Shown here in pieces: positions 35,224-44,494 of a stretch of DNA of 64,000 nucleotides (position 1 is the stretch's first letter; every line of letters starts with the position of its first letter). This stretch comes from an uncultured Bacteroidales bacterium (GTDB lineage: Bacteria; Bacteroidota; Bacteroidia; Bacteroidales; FEN-979). Under the pieces are notes generated by a model. The model was not told where the DNA came from, did not search any database, and worked only from the letters and a program-made list of their open reading frames with translations. The stretch is taken from assembly GCA_903887775.1 (NCBI GenBank), contig CAISRB010000033.1, positions 248,001 through 312,000 of the forward strand, read 5' to 3'. The position numbers were made by a program, and so were the translations under genes.

Positions 35224-35509
35224 TTTCTGACATATTTTTATTTTCGTATAATTTTTTATGTCGGATGGATTTTAACCTACTTAATTTGTCGCTTTTATTT
35301 GTCAAATATATAGAAAAATAGAGAGAAATACCCCAAAATAATCAAATAGGAAAATAGATAAGTTGGCTTACAAATCCCGAAGGCAACGCACAGAAAACCC
35401 AAACATAACTTCTTACGCTAAAATAATCACTGCAAACACAATACTGGCCATATCGCTGGATTGCAAAGAATAAAGTCGCTGAACCCAATCAAATAATGTA
35501 AAATTTCCG
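35224..35509. other. AT-rich spacer
   Basis: About 290 bp of AT-rich sequence between the secreted protein gene and the antitoxin promoter. No gene or clear repeat was seen. Confidence 0.5.
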
Positions 35510-35517
35510 TATCTTTG
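35510..35517 (+). promoter_or_regulatory. -7 element of the antitoxin gene, 4 nt from the start codon
   Basis: TATCTTTG, TCAT, ATG (35522). Same N4 spacing as at glsA, mutS2 and the SpoU gene. Predicts a leaderless antitoxin mRNA. Confidence 0.6.
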
Positions 35518-35521
35518 TCAT

Positions 35522-35674
35522 ATGAAGACTAAGCCGGTAAATAAACCATCTTTCGACACAATTTTCAGTAATGCAATTGCATCTGCTAAAATTGAAGGAA
35601 TCCGGTTTGATAAAAAAACGCAAGCCTATATTAAAAAGGAAGCACTTAAGAAGCTGGAAACAACTTCCCGATAA
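35522..35674 (+). CDS. VbhA-like Fic antitoxin (50 aa)
   Basis: A 50-aa frame (ATG to TAA) starting MKTKPVNKPSFD. It contains SAKIEG at residues 21-26, which fits the class I Fic-inhibitory motif [ST]xxxE[GN]. The glutamate (E25) would reach into the Fic active site and block productive ATP binding. Helical content before and after the motif (DTIFSNAIASAKIEG and KKTQAYIKKEALKKLE) fits VbhA. The gene is convergent with the fic gene and overlaps its 3' end by 29 bp, unlike the usual antitoxin-first operon. It has its own TATCTTTG element 4 nt upstream. Motif, neighbour and promoter agree. Inhibition itself is inferred. Confidence 0.75.
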   Translation: MKTKPVNKPSFDTIFSNAIASAKIEGIRFDKKTQAYIKKEALKKLETTSR

Positions 35675-36281
35675 TTTCTGTCATCGCTGAATAATCCTTA
35701 TCATCTCCTTTATTCAAAGCTTCAATGTACTGCGGATAGTTATTCATTCTGAATTTATCTAATTCCAGAGAAGGATACCCTGCTCTGTTGGCCATCAAAT
35801 CGGCAAAAATCCTGGCAGTCCTTCCATTTCCTTCCCTGAACGGATGGATATGGATGAGTTCGCAATGCACAATTGCAATGTCTTCAATCAATTTTTTTAC
35901 ATCTTCATAGTCAGAAGGCAATTTTGACAGGAATTCCAGCTCAAGATAAATCATTCCTCTTGGGATAAAAACGCAGGGCAGGAAATGATGACCTGCTTTT
36001 GAAAGGTCGACATCGCGGTAATTTCCGGCGAATGGATACAGATGACCGAGAGCAGTCCTGTGAATTGACCGAATATACTTTTCATCAAACTTCGTTTTCT
36101 TCGTCAATTTACCAGTAAAAATCACCTGAGCTTGAATGAAACCGATCGTTTCTTCTTCTGCAGCCTTCTGAGGATCAGTAATCCCAAGATTATTTTTCAG
36201 GACGGAACTGCCCATTTCATAATAAAGAGGATCCTTTGCATTTTTCCGTTCCGGAACTTCGTATGGCCTTTGATATGACAT
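35646..36281 (-). CDS. Fic-family AMPylating toxin
   Basis: A 211-aa Fic-domain protein. The catalytic motif HPFREGNGRTAR (residues 146-157) is canonical, with H146 as base, E150 for metal and the GNGR phosphate clamp. LYPFAGNYRDVDL (81-93) is the usual flap region. No [ST]xxxE[GN] inhibitory helix is evident in the chain, so inhibition must come in trans (class I). Fic toxins transfer AMP from ATP to a target hydroxyl, often on topoisomerases. The ATG lies one base after the stop of the restriction-methylation gene, so translation is probably coupled. The antitoxin candidate overlaps its 3' end on the other strand. Confidence 0.9.
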   Translation of the reverse strand: MSYQRPYEVPERKNAKDPLYYEMGSSVLKNNLGITDPQKAAEEETIGFIQAQVIFTGKLTKKTKFDEKYIRSIHRTALGHLYPFAGNYRDVDLSKAGHHFLPCVFIPRGMIYLELEFLSKLPSDYEDVKKLIEDIAIVHCELIHIHPFREGNGRTARIFADLMANRAGYPSLELDKFRMNNYPQYIEALNKGDDKDYSAMTEIIGKLFPAS

Positions 36282-36282
36282 A

Positions 36283-39200
36283 CTAAAATGATTGTTCGAT
36301 TATCTTTATCTCCTCTTCAGTTAATCCATATAGGGTATAAACCAATTGATCAATCTCTTTTTCCAAAGAACAGATGTCTACGTTTGGATTTAATTTTTTA
36401 GATTCTATGATTTGGGTCACGCAATCATGAATTTTTGATTCAAAATCTTTGTTCGGAAGTTTAATTGGTAAATTTTTAAGTGTTGACAATGAAATTCTAG
36501 GAAAAAGTCGCTGTTTGCCTTTTTCTGTTGTTTTGTTAACATAAAAGGTAAATAGTCGTGAACTCAATAATCCTAACAAGTATTCATTTGAGAATTTTTC
36601 AGGAATAGCAATTATTATAGCTTTATTTGGGATGCCTGTCAATTCGATAAGAGCACAGACTAATCCATCTGATCCAAGAATTTCCCTGATTAACACCCTT
36701 TTCCCTGCACAGAAAACCCATTCTGGTTTATTATAGCACCAATTTCCATAAGCAACATATTCTTGGAAATTTTCTAAAAAATGAAATCTCATAACCTGAC
36801 TCCCATGAATTTCAGGAAAATACGTATCATTCAGTTTATCAGTAGAATGATAGACTCTTTTTTCAATTTCCTCTTTGGAATGAATTGAATTATGATAAAC
36901 CTGAAGGCCAAGTGTGTATCTGCAAATATTCCCTAAAGGAATTGATGATTTTTTAATTTTTTTGAGCAAATCAAATTCGAGACTAGAGCTCGTGGTATTA
37001 AATAAATAATTTTCATTTTCTTTCCAATACTTCGAATTAAGGAAAACTTTATGTTCTATAGAGTTTTCTAATGTATCTGATGTTGGCTTTTCTGAATCAT
37101 CTTCAATTACACAAACATTCCTTGATTCATTTGATTTGCATGTTGAAATTATAATACTATTTACCTCAGCTTCTTCGAAAACGCTACCCCAAAAGTTGAT
37201 CACTTCGTACAGTTCATTTTGATTAAGCAAATAAGATCTAATATTCTTACAAGAAGGGATTGTCAATAATGAGGCCGGAACAATAAATGAAAAAGATCCA
37301 TTTTTACATAAAATTTGATGACCGCGCTCAAGAAAAAATTTAAAGAGATCCGGTTTACCTTCAGAATATTTATACTCTTCGTTTAAATAAATTCCTTCTG
37401 AACTTTTACTTTCAATTAACTGATAGGGTGGATTCCCAATCACCACATCAAATCCAACGAAATCCCCTTCATCATTAATCACTTCAGGGAATTCGAAACG
37501 CCATTCAAAGGCATTTTCATAGATTTTATTGTTCTTGATCTCTTCGAGTTCGGTTTCAAGTTTTTTGATTTTACCTGTAAGTTCATTTACCTTTTTATTC
37601 CATTCGGCCAGTTCTTTCTTTGATCGTTCAAACAGGGAGGTCTGGTTTGTATGGGTAAACAGATCTCCATTGAGTTTTTTCAACTGAGTTAAGCGTTTGT
37701 CATTGGCGGCTACTTCTGTTTCGAAATCGGACTTGATGGATTCAATCAGCCGTTCCATTTCACGTTTTTCCTCTTTTCCCCGGGCATTACGGTAGGTCAT
37801 AACGGCAAGACGATAGCTGTGAATGTTCCATTTGCTTTTCTTCAACGCCTGCTTGATATCAGCATCCAGCGCATAGCGGGAGATGAGGGAATTACCGCAT
37901 TTAATGTTGATATCAATGTTCGGAAGTGTTTCAAGCTCGGTATAATTGCTTTCGGCCTTGTAATAAGAGTTCTTGAGCAATTCAATCCATAATCTCAAAC
38001 GACAAATTTTAACTGAATTAGGATTGATGTCGACGCCAAACAAACAATTTTCAATGATAGTCTGCTTTTCACGGAAAAGCGCTTCCTGAACCCGCTGGCT
38101 CTCGGGACTTCTGGGATTGTACTCAAATAATTCCCCATCTTCGTCGGTAACGATAAGCTCGTCATTGGCTACTTCAACATGGTACTCTTTCAGCCTTTTA
38201 TCTTCCTTATCGGACAATATTTTCAATTCACTCTTTATAGCGATGATCTCATTCAGGGCTGAAACAAGAAAATGACCGGAACCCACTGCAGGGTCACAAA
38301 TCTTAAGCTGGTTGATAATCTCGTTGGCTTCCTTTTTATCGTCAATTTGATCATACAAGCCAGCCAGATTTTGGCAATTCCAGCCTTTCAGGTCATTAAA
38401 TTTTTGAACCACCGCCCGGCGAATTGTTTCGCGGCACATATACATGGTGATGAACCCGGGGGTAAAGAAGGAGCCGTCTTTGTACCCGTTAATCTTTTCG
38501 AAAATCAAACCGAGAACCGAAGCATTGATCAGCGATTTATTCTCTTCCTGGATCTCTTCAGCGCCTTCACCAGAAAAATCATAGGAATCAAGGAAGGCAA
38601 AGAAATAATCCAATCCGGTTAATAATCCGGCCAATCTTTTGCCGGTATTGTTTTTCAGCACGGTCCCGGAATGAATTGGAATGAGGCAATCATCCTGCAG
38701 ATTACTTATAAAAATTGTTTCCCGTTCCAGTTCGGTAGGTTCAAAAAGCGAGCTGTTCAGGTAGGGAACCTTCTCGAATAACATGGCTACTGCAGGATCA
38801 CGTTCGGACGGCTTACGGGCAAGTACCCTGAAAAATAAACTATTCAAGGCATCATATCCCTGTACTTTTTCACTGGTAAGAAATGAAAAAGAAGAATTAC
38901 CCTTATTGTATTTGACTAGCTGGGCTTCAAGCAGTTTCAGGAATAAAATCCGATTGATCCAGGTGATCACCAATTCGAGTGAAACATTGAAAAGTCGTTC
39001 CTGAGGGTTCTCTCCGAAACGGTTAGGTTTGTTAAGCCGGCTGATCATATCGAGGCTATCGATCTGGATCATGGTATTTTCGATCAACGAACCGGGATCG
39101 CGTTGCCCTTCCTTCTTACGGCCGATGAGCTTTTTACCGCCCTCCTTTGTTTCGGTTAACCCAATAATGTGGAGCAATTCGGTATAGAATGCCTTATCGA

Positions 39201-39939
39201 GACTATTGCTGTCGTTTACAAAGGGTAGCTTGAGCAGATGTTCAGGCGAAAGCAGCTTATAGAGAACAATTAATTTGGAATCATCTTTTTTATCTTCATT
39301 TCTCAGGGGTTTATCATAATCCCTGAAATCGAACCAGGTGAAACAAATTTCGGAAGTTAAGGCTGCCAGGAATGGTTCGGCAAGCTCCCTGTAAAAGAAA
39401 TCGGTGGTTGTACCGGCCAGCCTGCCTTCCTCAAAATCGGTGAACTGTTTAACCAGGATCTTGTTTTGTGCGAAAGTCTTTTCGAAGAAGTTGGCATCAA
39501 ACACGTACCATTCATACACATTTGTAGCCACAAGATGCCTGATCTCAAGGTTATGGTTTGTGATCCGTTCGCGGAGATAATACAGCATTAGTTCCTGAAA
39601 AGCTTTTGCGTTCAGGTTGTCGGGCCGGATCATCTCGCCTTTATTCGATGGCTTTTTGGCTTCGATCAACACTGCCGGGAAGGTCTTTGAATCGGGGCTA
39701 TTATGGATTACGAGATCGGTGCGGTCTTTGGTATTGATATAAAACTTTGGATGGTAGAAGGTATTCTTGAGAAAATCGCCCAGGTCATTTTTATTATGCT
39801 CTTCCGATTCGGTTTTATCGAGACCATCAAGCAAACCGATCAGGTTTTTCTTGAACAGTTCAATTTCACTCCTTGAGGGTTTTACCTTGAGGAAAGCTTT
39901 GTTCAGTGATTTACGGGGCGATAGAAGAGTCAATTGCAT
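36283..39939 (-). CDS. Type IIG-like restriction endonuclease/N6-adenine methyltransferase
   Basis: A 1218-aa single-chain enzyme. Residues about 50-100 hold a PD-(D/E)xK nuclease signature (D75 in TDLVI, E93-A-K95 in LIEAKKP). The methyltransferase has motif I DPAVGSGHF (near 553-562) and motif IV NPPY (near 833-836), preceded by a coiled coil (about 745-800). The C-terminal 380 residues are AT-rich in their DNA and variable in character, as expected for a target-recognition domain. It should methylate host DNA and cut unmodified DNA without a separate subunit. A -7 element lies at 39976-39983. fic follows one base later. Confidence 0.88.
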   Translation of the reverse strand: MQLTLLSPRKSLNKAFLKVKPSRSEIELFKKNLIGLLDGLDKTESEEHNKNDLGDFLKNTFYHPKFYINTKDRTDLVIHNSPDSKTFPAVLIEAKKPSNKGEMIRPDNLNAKAFQELMLYYLRERITNHNLEIRHLVATNVYEWYVFDANFFEKTFAQNKILVKQFTDFEEGRLAGTTTDFFYRELAEPFLAALTSEICFTWFDFRDYDKPLRNEDKKDDSKLIVLYKLLSPEHLLKLPFVNDSNSLDKAFYTELLHIIGLTETKEGGKKLIGRKKEGQRDPGSLIENTMIQIDSLDMISRLNKPNRFGENPQERLFNVSLELVITWINRILFLKLLEAQLVKYNKGNSSFSFLTSEKVQGYDALNSLFFRVLARKPSERDPAVAMLFEKVPYLNSSLFEPTELERETIFISNLQDDCLIPIHSGTVLKNNTGKRLAGLLTGLDYFFAFLDSYDFSGEGAEEIQEENKSLINASVLGLIFEKINGYKDGSFFTPGFITMYMCRETIRRAVVQKFNDLKGWNCQNLAGLYDQIDDKKEANEIINQLKICDPAVGSGHFLVSALNEIIAIKSELKILSDKEDKRLKEYHVEVANDELIVTDEDGELFEYNPRSPESQRVQEALFREKQTIIENCLFGVDINPNSVKICRLRLWIELLKNSYYKAESNYTELETLPNIDINIKCGNSLISRYALDADIKQALKKSKWNIHSYRLAVMTYRNARGKEEKREMERLIESIKSDFETEVAANDKRLTQLKKLNGDLFTHTNQTSLFERSKKELAEWNKKVNELTGKIKKLETELEEIKNNKIYENAFEWRFEFPEVINDEGDFVGFDVVIGNPPYQLIESKSSEGIYLNEEYKYSEGKPDLFKFFLERGHQILCKNGSFSFIVPASLLTIPSCKNIRSYLLNQNELYEVINFWGSVFEEAEVNSIIISTCKSNESRNVCVIEDDSEKPTSDTLENSIEHKVFLNSKYWKENENYLFNTTSSSLEFDLLKKIKKSSIPLGNICRYTLGLQVYHNSIHSKEEIEKRVYHSTDKLNDTYFPEIHGSQVMRFHFLENFQEYVAYGNWCYNKPEWVFCAGKRVLIREILGSDGLVCALIELTGIPNKAIIIAIPEKFSNEYLLGLLSSRLFTFYVNKTTEKGKQRLFPRISLSTLKNLPIKLPNKDFESKIHDCVTQIIESKKLNPNVDICSLEKEIDQLVYTLYGLTEEEIKIIEQSF

Positions 39940-39975
39940 TGCTTCAGTATAAAATATTTTCTATTGCTTAGAATG

Positions 39976-39983
39976 CAAACATA
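39976..39983 (-). promoter_or_regulatory. -7 element of the restriction-methylation/fic operon
   Basis: TATGTTTG on the minus strand, 36 bp before the start at 39939. Confidence 0.55.
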
Positions 39984-40213
39984 TCGGTTTCAGGGTAATT
40001 ATATTTGCTTTTCGTCATCATGACTCCTTGAAGCACTTACGCGAAGGTTCGTCTAAATATCGGTTAATTCCTTTATCTGATTTTAAAATTATCATAATTG
40101 TGAATCAATACTTTGTAATGTGCATTCGTTGTCTTCTCTAAGATTCTGACTAATGCGCCACAGAAAAGTAAAATTAAATCAAAATTCCAAATTGAACTGC
40201 AATGAATTTCATT

Positions 40214-43200
40214 TTACGGTGCCTTTGTTTTATCAACAGCCAGATTTGTTGATTTGCCGGCATTTGCTGTATTAACAGCAGAGTTCAGGTAAGAGACTAT
40301 AACATCGTTCTTGTTGCCGCTGGTTCCGTCGTAGGTCAGAGTCAACACCGGTATCCCCGTAATTTTCTTGATTTCCCGGGCCATCGCCTCAGTAACCATA
40401 GCCGGACAACAAAAAGCAGGATTGGTTTGCACAAAAAGGGAGATGTCAGGGTAATTTTCAATTACGTAAAAGATCTTCAATATGTTCTCGTAGGATTCCC
40501 CGGAATGAAAAGGGCTGATATTGAATTTTGCCAGATTTTTTTCAAGCCTTACCGGATCGACTACAGGTTTGTTCCCAAGATATTTTTTAAATAGTTTGTA
40601 ATACCTGTCCTCAAATATTTTAATGCTCGAAATCATCACCCTGTACAGAGCTGTGTTGAAGTAGTCGCCACGAGCACCGGCGCGGCGTATCTGATTCTCG
40701 ATCATTATTTTTACCAGGTCGGTATATGGTGTAGTAACCACTTCACCACCGTTTTCTTCAATATCATGGATCAGGTTTTGGTTCATGATATCATTATCCC
40801 TCACATACAGATCGCCAAAAATTGCAACCCGGGGCTTTTTTCCCGGCTTCCTTTCGATTTTATCAAAAAAGGAGATCACTTCTGTCACAGCAGCATCTAT
40901 CGGACGATTTCCTAGAAAAGCCTTCTCAAGAATCCCAATACTTTTTTCTATCGCAGCATCCGTTTCACCCCTGACGATCTCATAGGGCCTGATTTTGCAT
41001 CCCAGTTTCCTGATCAGACCACCCAGCAGGTATGCGAAGTAGGCGTAATATCCGGTACTGTAAGCTATTTCAAAATGGGTCAGCAGGCCAAAATACACGG
41101 ATGCTTTTTCAAAACCATGCCCGTAGTCCTCGAGCAGGTTTTTAATATAAAAAGGATAAAGCCTCAGATTGCATGTGAGGTAACATTTAGTCATCCAGAG
41201 CATCGTGTGCTCAGGGTTCAGCTTATGCTGTTCAACATAATCAATAAATTCCTGGGCAACAATGTTCACCGGAAGGCATTGACCTGTATTATAGGCCATG
41301 CTCTTCCTGATGATCATTTCACTGGATTGCATAAGCCGTGCATCAATCCCTCCCCGTTTGAGATTAGCAACCAGAAGAGGCGCAACAAGGTTATCCCAGT
41401 TCGGAAACAGCAGGATCTTGCCATTGATCCTCGTCTCCAGATGCGGTAAAAATGCCGGCGATTTTGGTTGAGGGGTCTCCAGGTTCATTGCTGAGTGATT
41501 CCTGAACGATCTGATTGCTGCTTCTATCCTCGTTTCATACCCCATATTCGAATCGTGTTCATCGATCTGAAGGATGAGGTAAGGTTTATCATAATCATTC
41601 AGAAGTTTCTTAAAATATTCAATGATAAAAGAATCGGGTGCACATTTAAAAGCCGTGATCAGAACAGGATAAAGGTTTTTTGTAATGGCTGCTGTTTTAA
41701 CCGTTTCAAGGATTCTGGAGGCATAGTACCAGGGAACCTTCTGCAGTAAAAGCTCTGTGTCTTCAGGCTGAAATTCATCCGGCCCGATCATGTCCTGGAA
41801 AAAACTTTTTATCCCCATCCTGGTAAAAATATCAGGGATGCCTTTATTCATCGATTTTGAAAGTACCACATAGGGCCTGCCCAGTAAAACCACTGATATT
41901 CCTGATTCAGGGTGAAATTCCGTTTTAAACAGGGAAATCAGCTTCATTTTTCGCTCATGTGAAAAAAACAAAGCTTCTTCGAATGCCTTTTTAACTTTTT
42001 CTGAAGTAATGACTGATCCCAGGTATGGCCTCAAGCTTTCGGTAAGCTGTTTGATCACATGCCTGTTCCCTTTGTGGAAATTCAGCATGGGGGATATCAT
42101 TTTCCCGGCAATCCGTTTGTCTTTCATCGTAAAGACCAGGGAGGCTGAATACTGGGTATAATAACAATAATTACCATCCGAATTTTCGTCACTGTCCCTG
42201 GTTTCGAGGGAAACCGGGAGGAAAATAAAATCCGCCTTATCGGCAAGCCATGCCACATGCCCGTGAATGGAATCGATGGGAGCACAAAACTCAGCGCCGG
42301 CAATCCGTTTACCGGCTTTCACCGGGTCGGTAAAATTCTCGCTGCTCACAATGCGGATGGATAAATTTCCGAAAAATCTTTTCCACAGGATCAGGTCATC
42401 AAACATATGCAATGCAGCCGGCAACCCGACTATGACCTCATGGCTGAAGGTTTTAGGCTGGCTCAGGTGAAGTATCCTGGCCCTTTGTTCAGGCATATTG
42501 AATATCGTAGGATCAAGGCTGATGTGTTTTTTTGTTTCATAATCCCGCCCGCAGAGAAACCCATAGGCTTCCTGCTCCCCATTTACGGTAGCCAGGCTGA
42601 TATGGCAATGATTCGTACAAATGCTGCACCTCTCGGAATGGACCTCTAGGGTCTCCCTAAAGAAGCCGAGTCCCCTGAACGTTGTTTCTTCAGGTTTTTC
42701 TTCCCCAACCAAAAGAGCAACTCCGAGTGCACCCGTGAGATGGCAGTAGGGTGATACAAATATTTTTTTCTGAAGCCGATGTTCAAAGGCGGCGACCAGG
42801 GACTTGTTTTTAGCCGTTGCCCCCTGGAAACATATCTGATTGCCAACAGAGCCTTCAACAGCCACTTTTTTCAGATAATTTTCAGTCACTGAGTGAAGAA
42901 TGGTAGCAAGGATCTCATTCACCGAATAGCCTTTATTCAGCAAGTGGTTCGTGTCGCGTTCCATAAAAACAGTACAGCGGTCGCTTGCCAGCGGGGCCGA
43001 CACCCCCCCGGTCTGACTTGAATAGGCGCTCAATTCACAACCTAATTTCCTGGCCTGTTCCTCAAGAAAGCTCCCGGTCCCGGCTGCACAAACGGCGTTC
43101 ATCTGCGAAAAAGTCACTATCCCCTTGCGCATCAGCGTAAACTTCGAATCCTGTCCGCCGATCTCAATGATAGTATCTGTTTCGGGGTTCAGTTCAAAAG

Positions 43201-44494
43201 CAGCCCTTGCGTGCGCAGTAATCTCATCCACCACCAGGTCTGCATGAATAAGTTTCCCAATGAATTTCCTTCCCGACCCGGTAGTCCCTGCGCCTTTGAT
43301 ACATAGGCTTATCCCCCGTTTTTTCATCAGATCCTCAATGGATTCGAAAATAGCCTGGACTGCTTCAGCCGGTTTTCCTGATGTATAGGTATAAAAACCG
43401 GCCATTGGGGAATGGTCTGTTGTTGTAAGGATTGCTTTTGTGCTTGTTGATCCGATATCTATTCCCAGGAAGGATTCATAATTGTTTCCTTTCGCCAGGG
43501 AAACGTACTGGTCAACCTGCACATCTGCGGGATGGCGGGAAACAGACGGCCTGAAGTTTGATGAATCTTCCCCTTTGAAATCGGGATACCCCGAAAGCTT
43601 TATCTCGAGGGGAGGATAAAAATAGATTTTCCCGGTATCATCAGGTAATAATATTTCATCCAGGGACCTGATCATCGTCTTTAAACAGACCTGCTTCTCC
43701 TGCAGCCATAAAAAACAGGCCCCGGCAGCACCCAGGCAGTGAGAATATTCATGCAGCAGAAACCTGGTATTCAGAAGCCCTTCGAGGTGCCTTATCACAG
43801 CCGCATTTCTCGAAACACCCCCGGCAATAAAAACAGGGAACAAAGGTTCAGCCTGGTTGAACAGTGTATCCACAATATTTACAGCCAGTCCCTTGCACAA
43901 ACTGTCGCATATGGCTTCAAGGGAGAAACCCCTCTGTTGCGCATGGATAAGATCTGTTTTTGCAAATACCGAACAACGGGATGCAATATCGGGAATGGGA
44001 CCCTTGTTCCTTAAAGCAATTTCACTGAGCTCTGCAATTCCCGAAAGATTCAACCGGAATGCCTGCTGGTCGAGAAAACTTCCGGTACCCGCGGCACAGG
44101 AGGAATTTGACCTGATCGATTCAAAATTCCCCTGCTCATCGAATCTGATCAGGCTGAATTTCTCAGCGCCAATGAACAGCAGGGATTTTGCATGGCTGCA
44201 GAATAATTTTGTCGCCCTGATAACAGCAAGCTGGGGATTAAAGGAAGACACCAGCTCAGGATTAAAACAGGGGGCTGAACAAACAGCAATGCCTCTAAGG
44301 TTTGACAGATCAAGCTGATGGCTGGCCGACCTGAGACATTCCCTTATCTGCCCTTTATGAAAAAGATAACAAGTTTTCTGAACCTGACCTGACAAATCCA
44401 TCAGAACAAGAGAAATTGTAACAGAACCGATATCTATTCCGAGCAGGGTCTCTGGAGTGAGATGCCCGGTTTTTGCCCGCAGGGACATGCTCAT
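40214..44494 (-). CDS. Giant acyl-CoA dehydratase activase-like protein (two ASKHA ATPase domains plus HgdB/DUF2229 region)
   Basis: A 1426-aa protein. Two BadF/HgdC-type ATPase domains lie in tandem: the first opens with LLGIDIGSVT, the second with FLGIDIGSTSTKA. Each has CAAGTGSFL and a CSVF/CTVF segment that bind a bridging [4Fe-4S] cluster in HgdC. The middle is a DUF2229-like region (VIVGLPAALHMFDD onward). The C-terminal 450 residues resemble 2-hydroxyacyl-CoA dehydratase chains (GRPYVVLSKSMN, NCQ-type PVNIVAQEF). Activases use ATP to send a low-potential electron to a dehydratase. The real substrate is unknown. A longer frame (TTG at 44548) is rejected because the TTG lies inside a TATATTTG promoter. 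M at 44488 is an alternative start. Confidence 0.82.
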   Translation of the reverse strand: MSMSLRAKTGHLTPETLLGIDIGSVTISLVLMDLSGQVQKTCYLFHKGQIRECLRSASHQLDLSNLRGIAVCSAPCFNPELVSSFNPQLAVIRATKLFCSHAKSLLFIGAEKFSLIRFDEQGNFESIRSNSSCAAGTGSFLDQQAFRLNLSGIAELSEIALRNKGPIPDIASRCSVFAKTDLIHAQQRGFSLEAICDSLCKGLAVNIVDTLFNQAEPLFPVFIAGGVSRNAAVIRHLEGLLNTRFLLHEYSHCLGAAGACFLWLQEKQVCLKTMIRSLDEILLPDDTGKIYFYPPLEIKLSGYPDFKGEDSSNFRPSVSRHPADVQVDQYVSLAKGNNYESFLGIDIGSTSTKAILTTTDHSPMAGFYTYTSGKPAEAVQAIFESIEDLMKKRGISLCIKGAGTTGSGRKFIGKLIHADLVVDEITAHARAAFELNPETDTIIEIGGQDSKFTLMRKGIVTFSQMNAVCAAGTGSFLEEQARKLGCELSAYSSQTGGVSAPLASDRCTVFMERDTNHLLNKGYSVNEILATILHSVTENYLKKVAVEGSVGNQICFQGATAKNKSLVAAFEHRLQKKIFVSPYCHLTGALGVALLVGEEKPEETTFRGLGFFRETLEVHSERCSICTNHCHISLATVNGEQEAYGFLCGRDYETKKHISLDPTIFNMPEQRARILHLSQPKTFSHEVIVGLPAALHMFDDLILWKRFFGNLSIRIVSSENFTDPVKAGKRIAGAEFCAPIDSIHGHVAWLADKADFIFLPVSLETRDSDENSDGNYCYYTQYSASLVFTMKDKRIAGKMISPMLNFHKGNRHVIKQLTESLRPYLGSVITSEKVKKAFEEALFFSHERKMKLISLFKTEFHPESGISVVLLGRPYVVLSKSMNKGIPDIFTRMGIKSFFQDMIGPDEFQPEDTELLLQKVPWYYASRILETVKTAAITKNLYPVLITAFKCAPDSFIIEYFKKLLNDYDKPYLILQIDEHDSNMGYETRIEAAIRSFRNHSAMNLETPQPKSPAFLPHLETRINGKILLFPNWDNLVAPLLVANLKRGGIDARLMQSSEMIIRKSMAYNTGQCLPVNIVAQEFIDYVEQHKLNPEHTMLWMTKCYLTCNLRLYPFYIKNLLEDYGHGFEKASVYFGLLTHFEIAYSTGYYAYFAYLLGGLIRKLGCKIRPYEIVRGETDAAIEKSIGILEKAFLGNRPIDAAVTEVISFFDKIERKPGKKPRVAIFGDLYVRDNDIMNQNLIHDIEENGGEVVTTPYTDLVKIMIENQIRRAGARGDYFNTALYRVMISSIKIFEDRYYKLFKKYLGNKPVVDPVRLEKNLAKFNISPFHSGESYENILKIFYVIENYPDISLFVQTNPAFCCPAMVTEAMAREIKKITGIPVLTLTYDGTSGNKNDVIVSYLNSAVNTANAGKSTNLAVDKTKAP

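Noticed and set aside
32889-40213. Attachment-site repeat of the tRNA-Leu 3' end at the right edge of the island
   Set aside because: No second copy of the tRNA-Leu 3' segment was seen by eye up to 40.2 kb, and no integrase gene is present.
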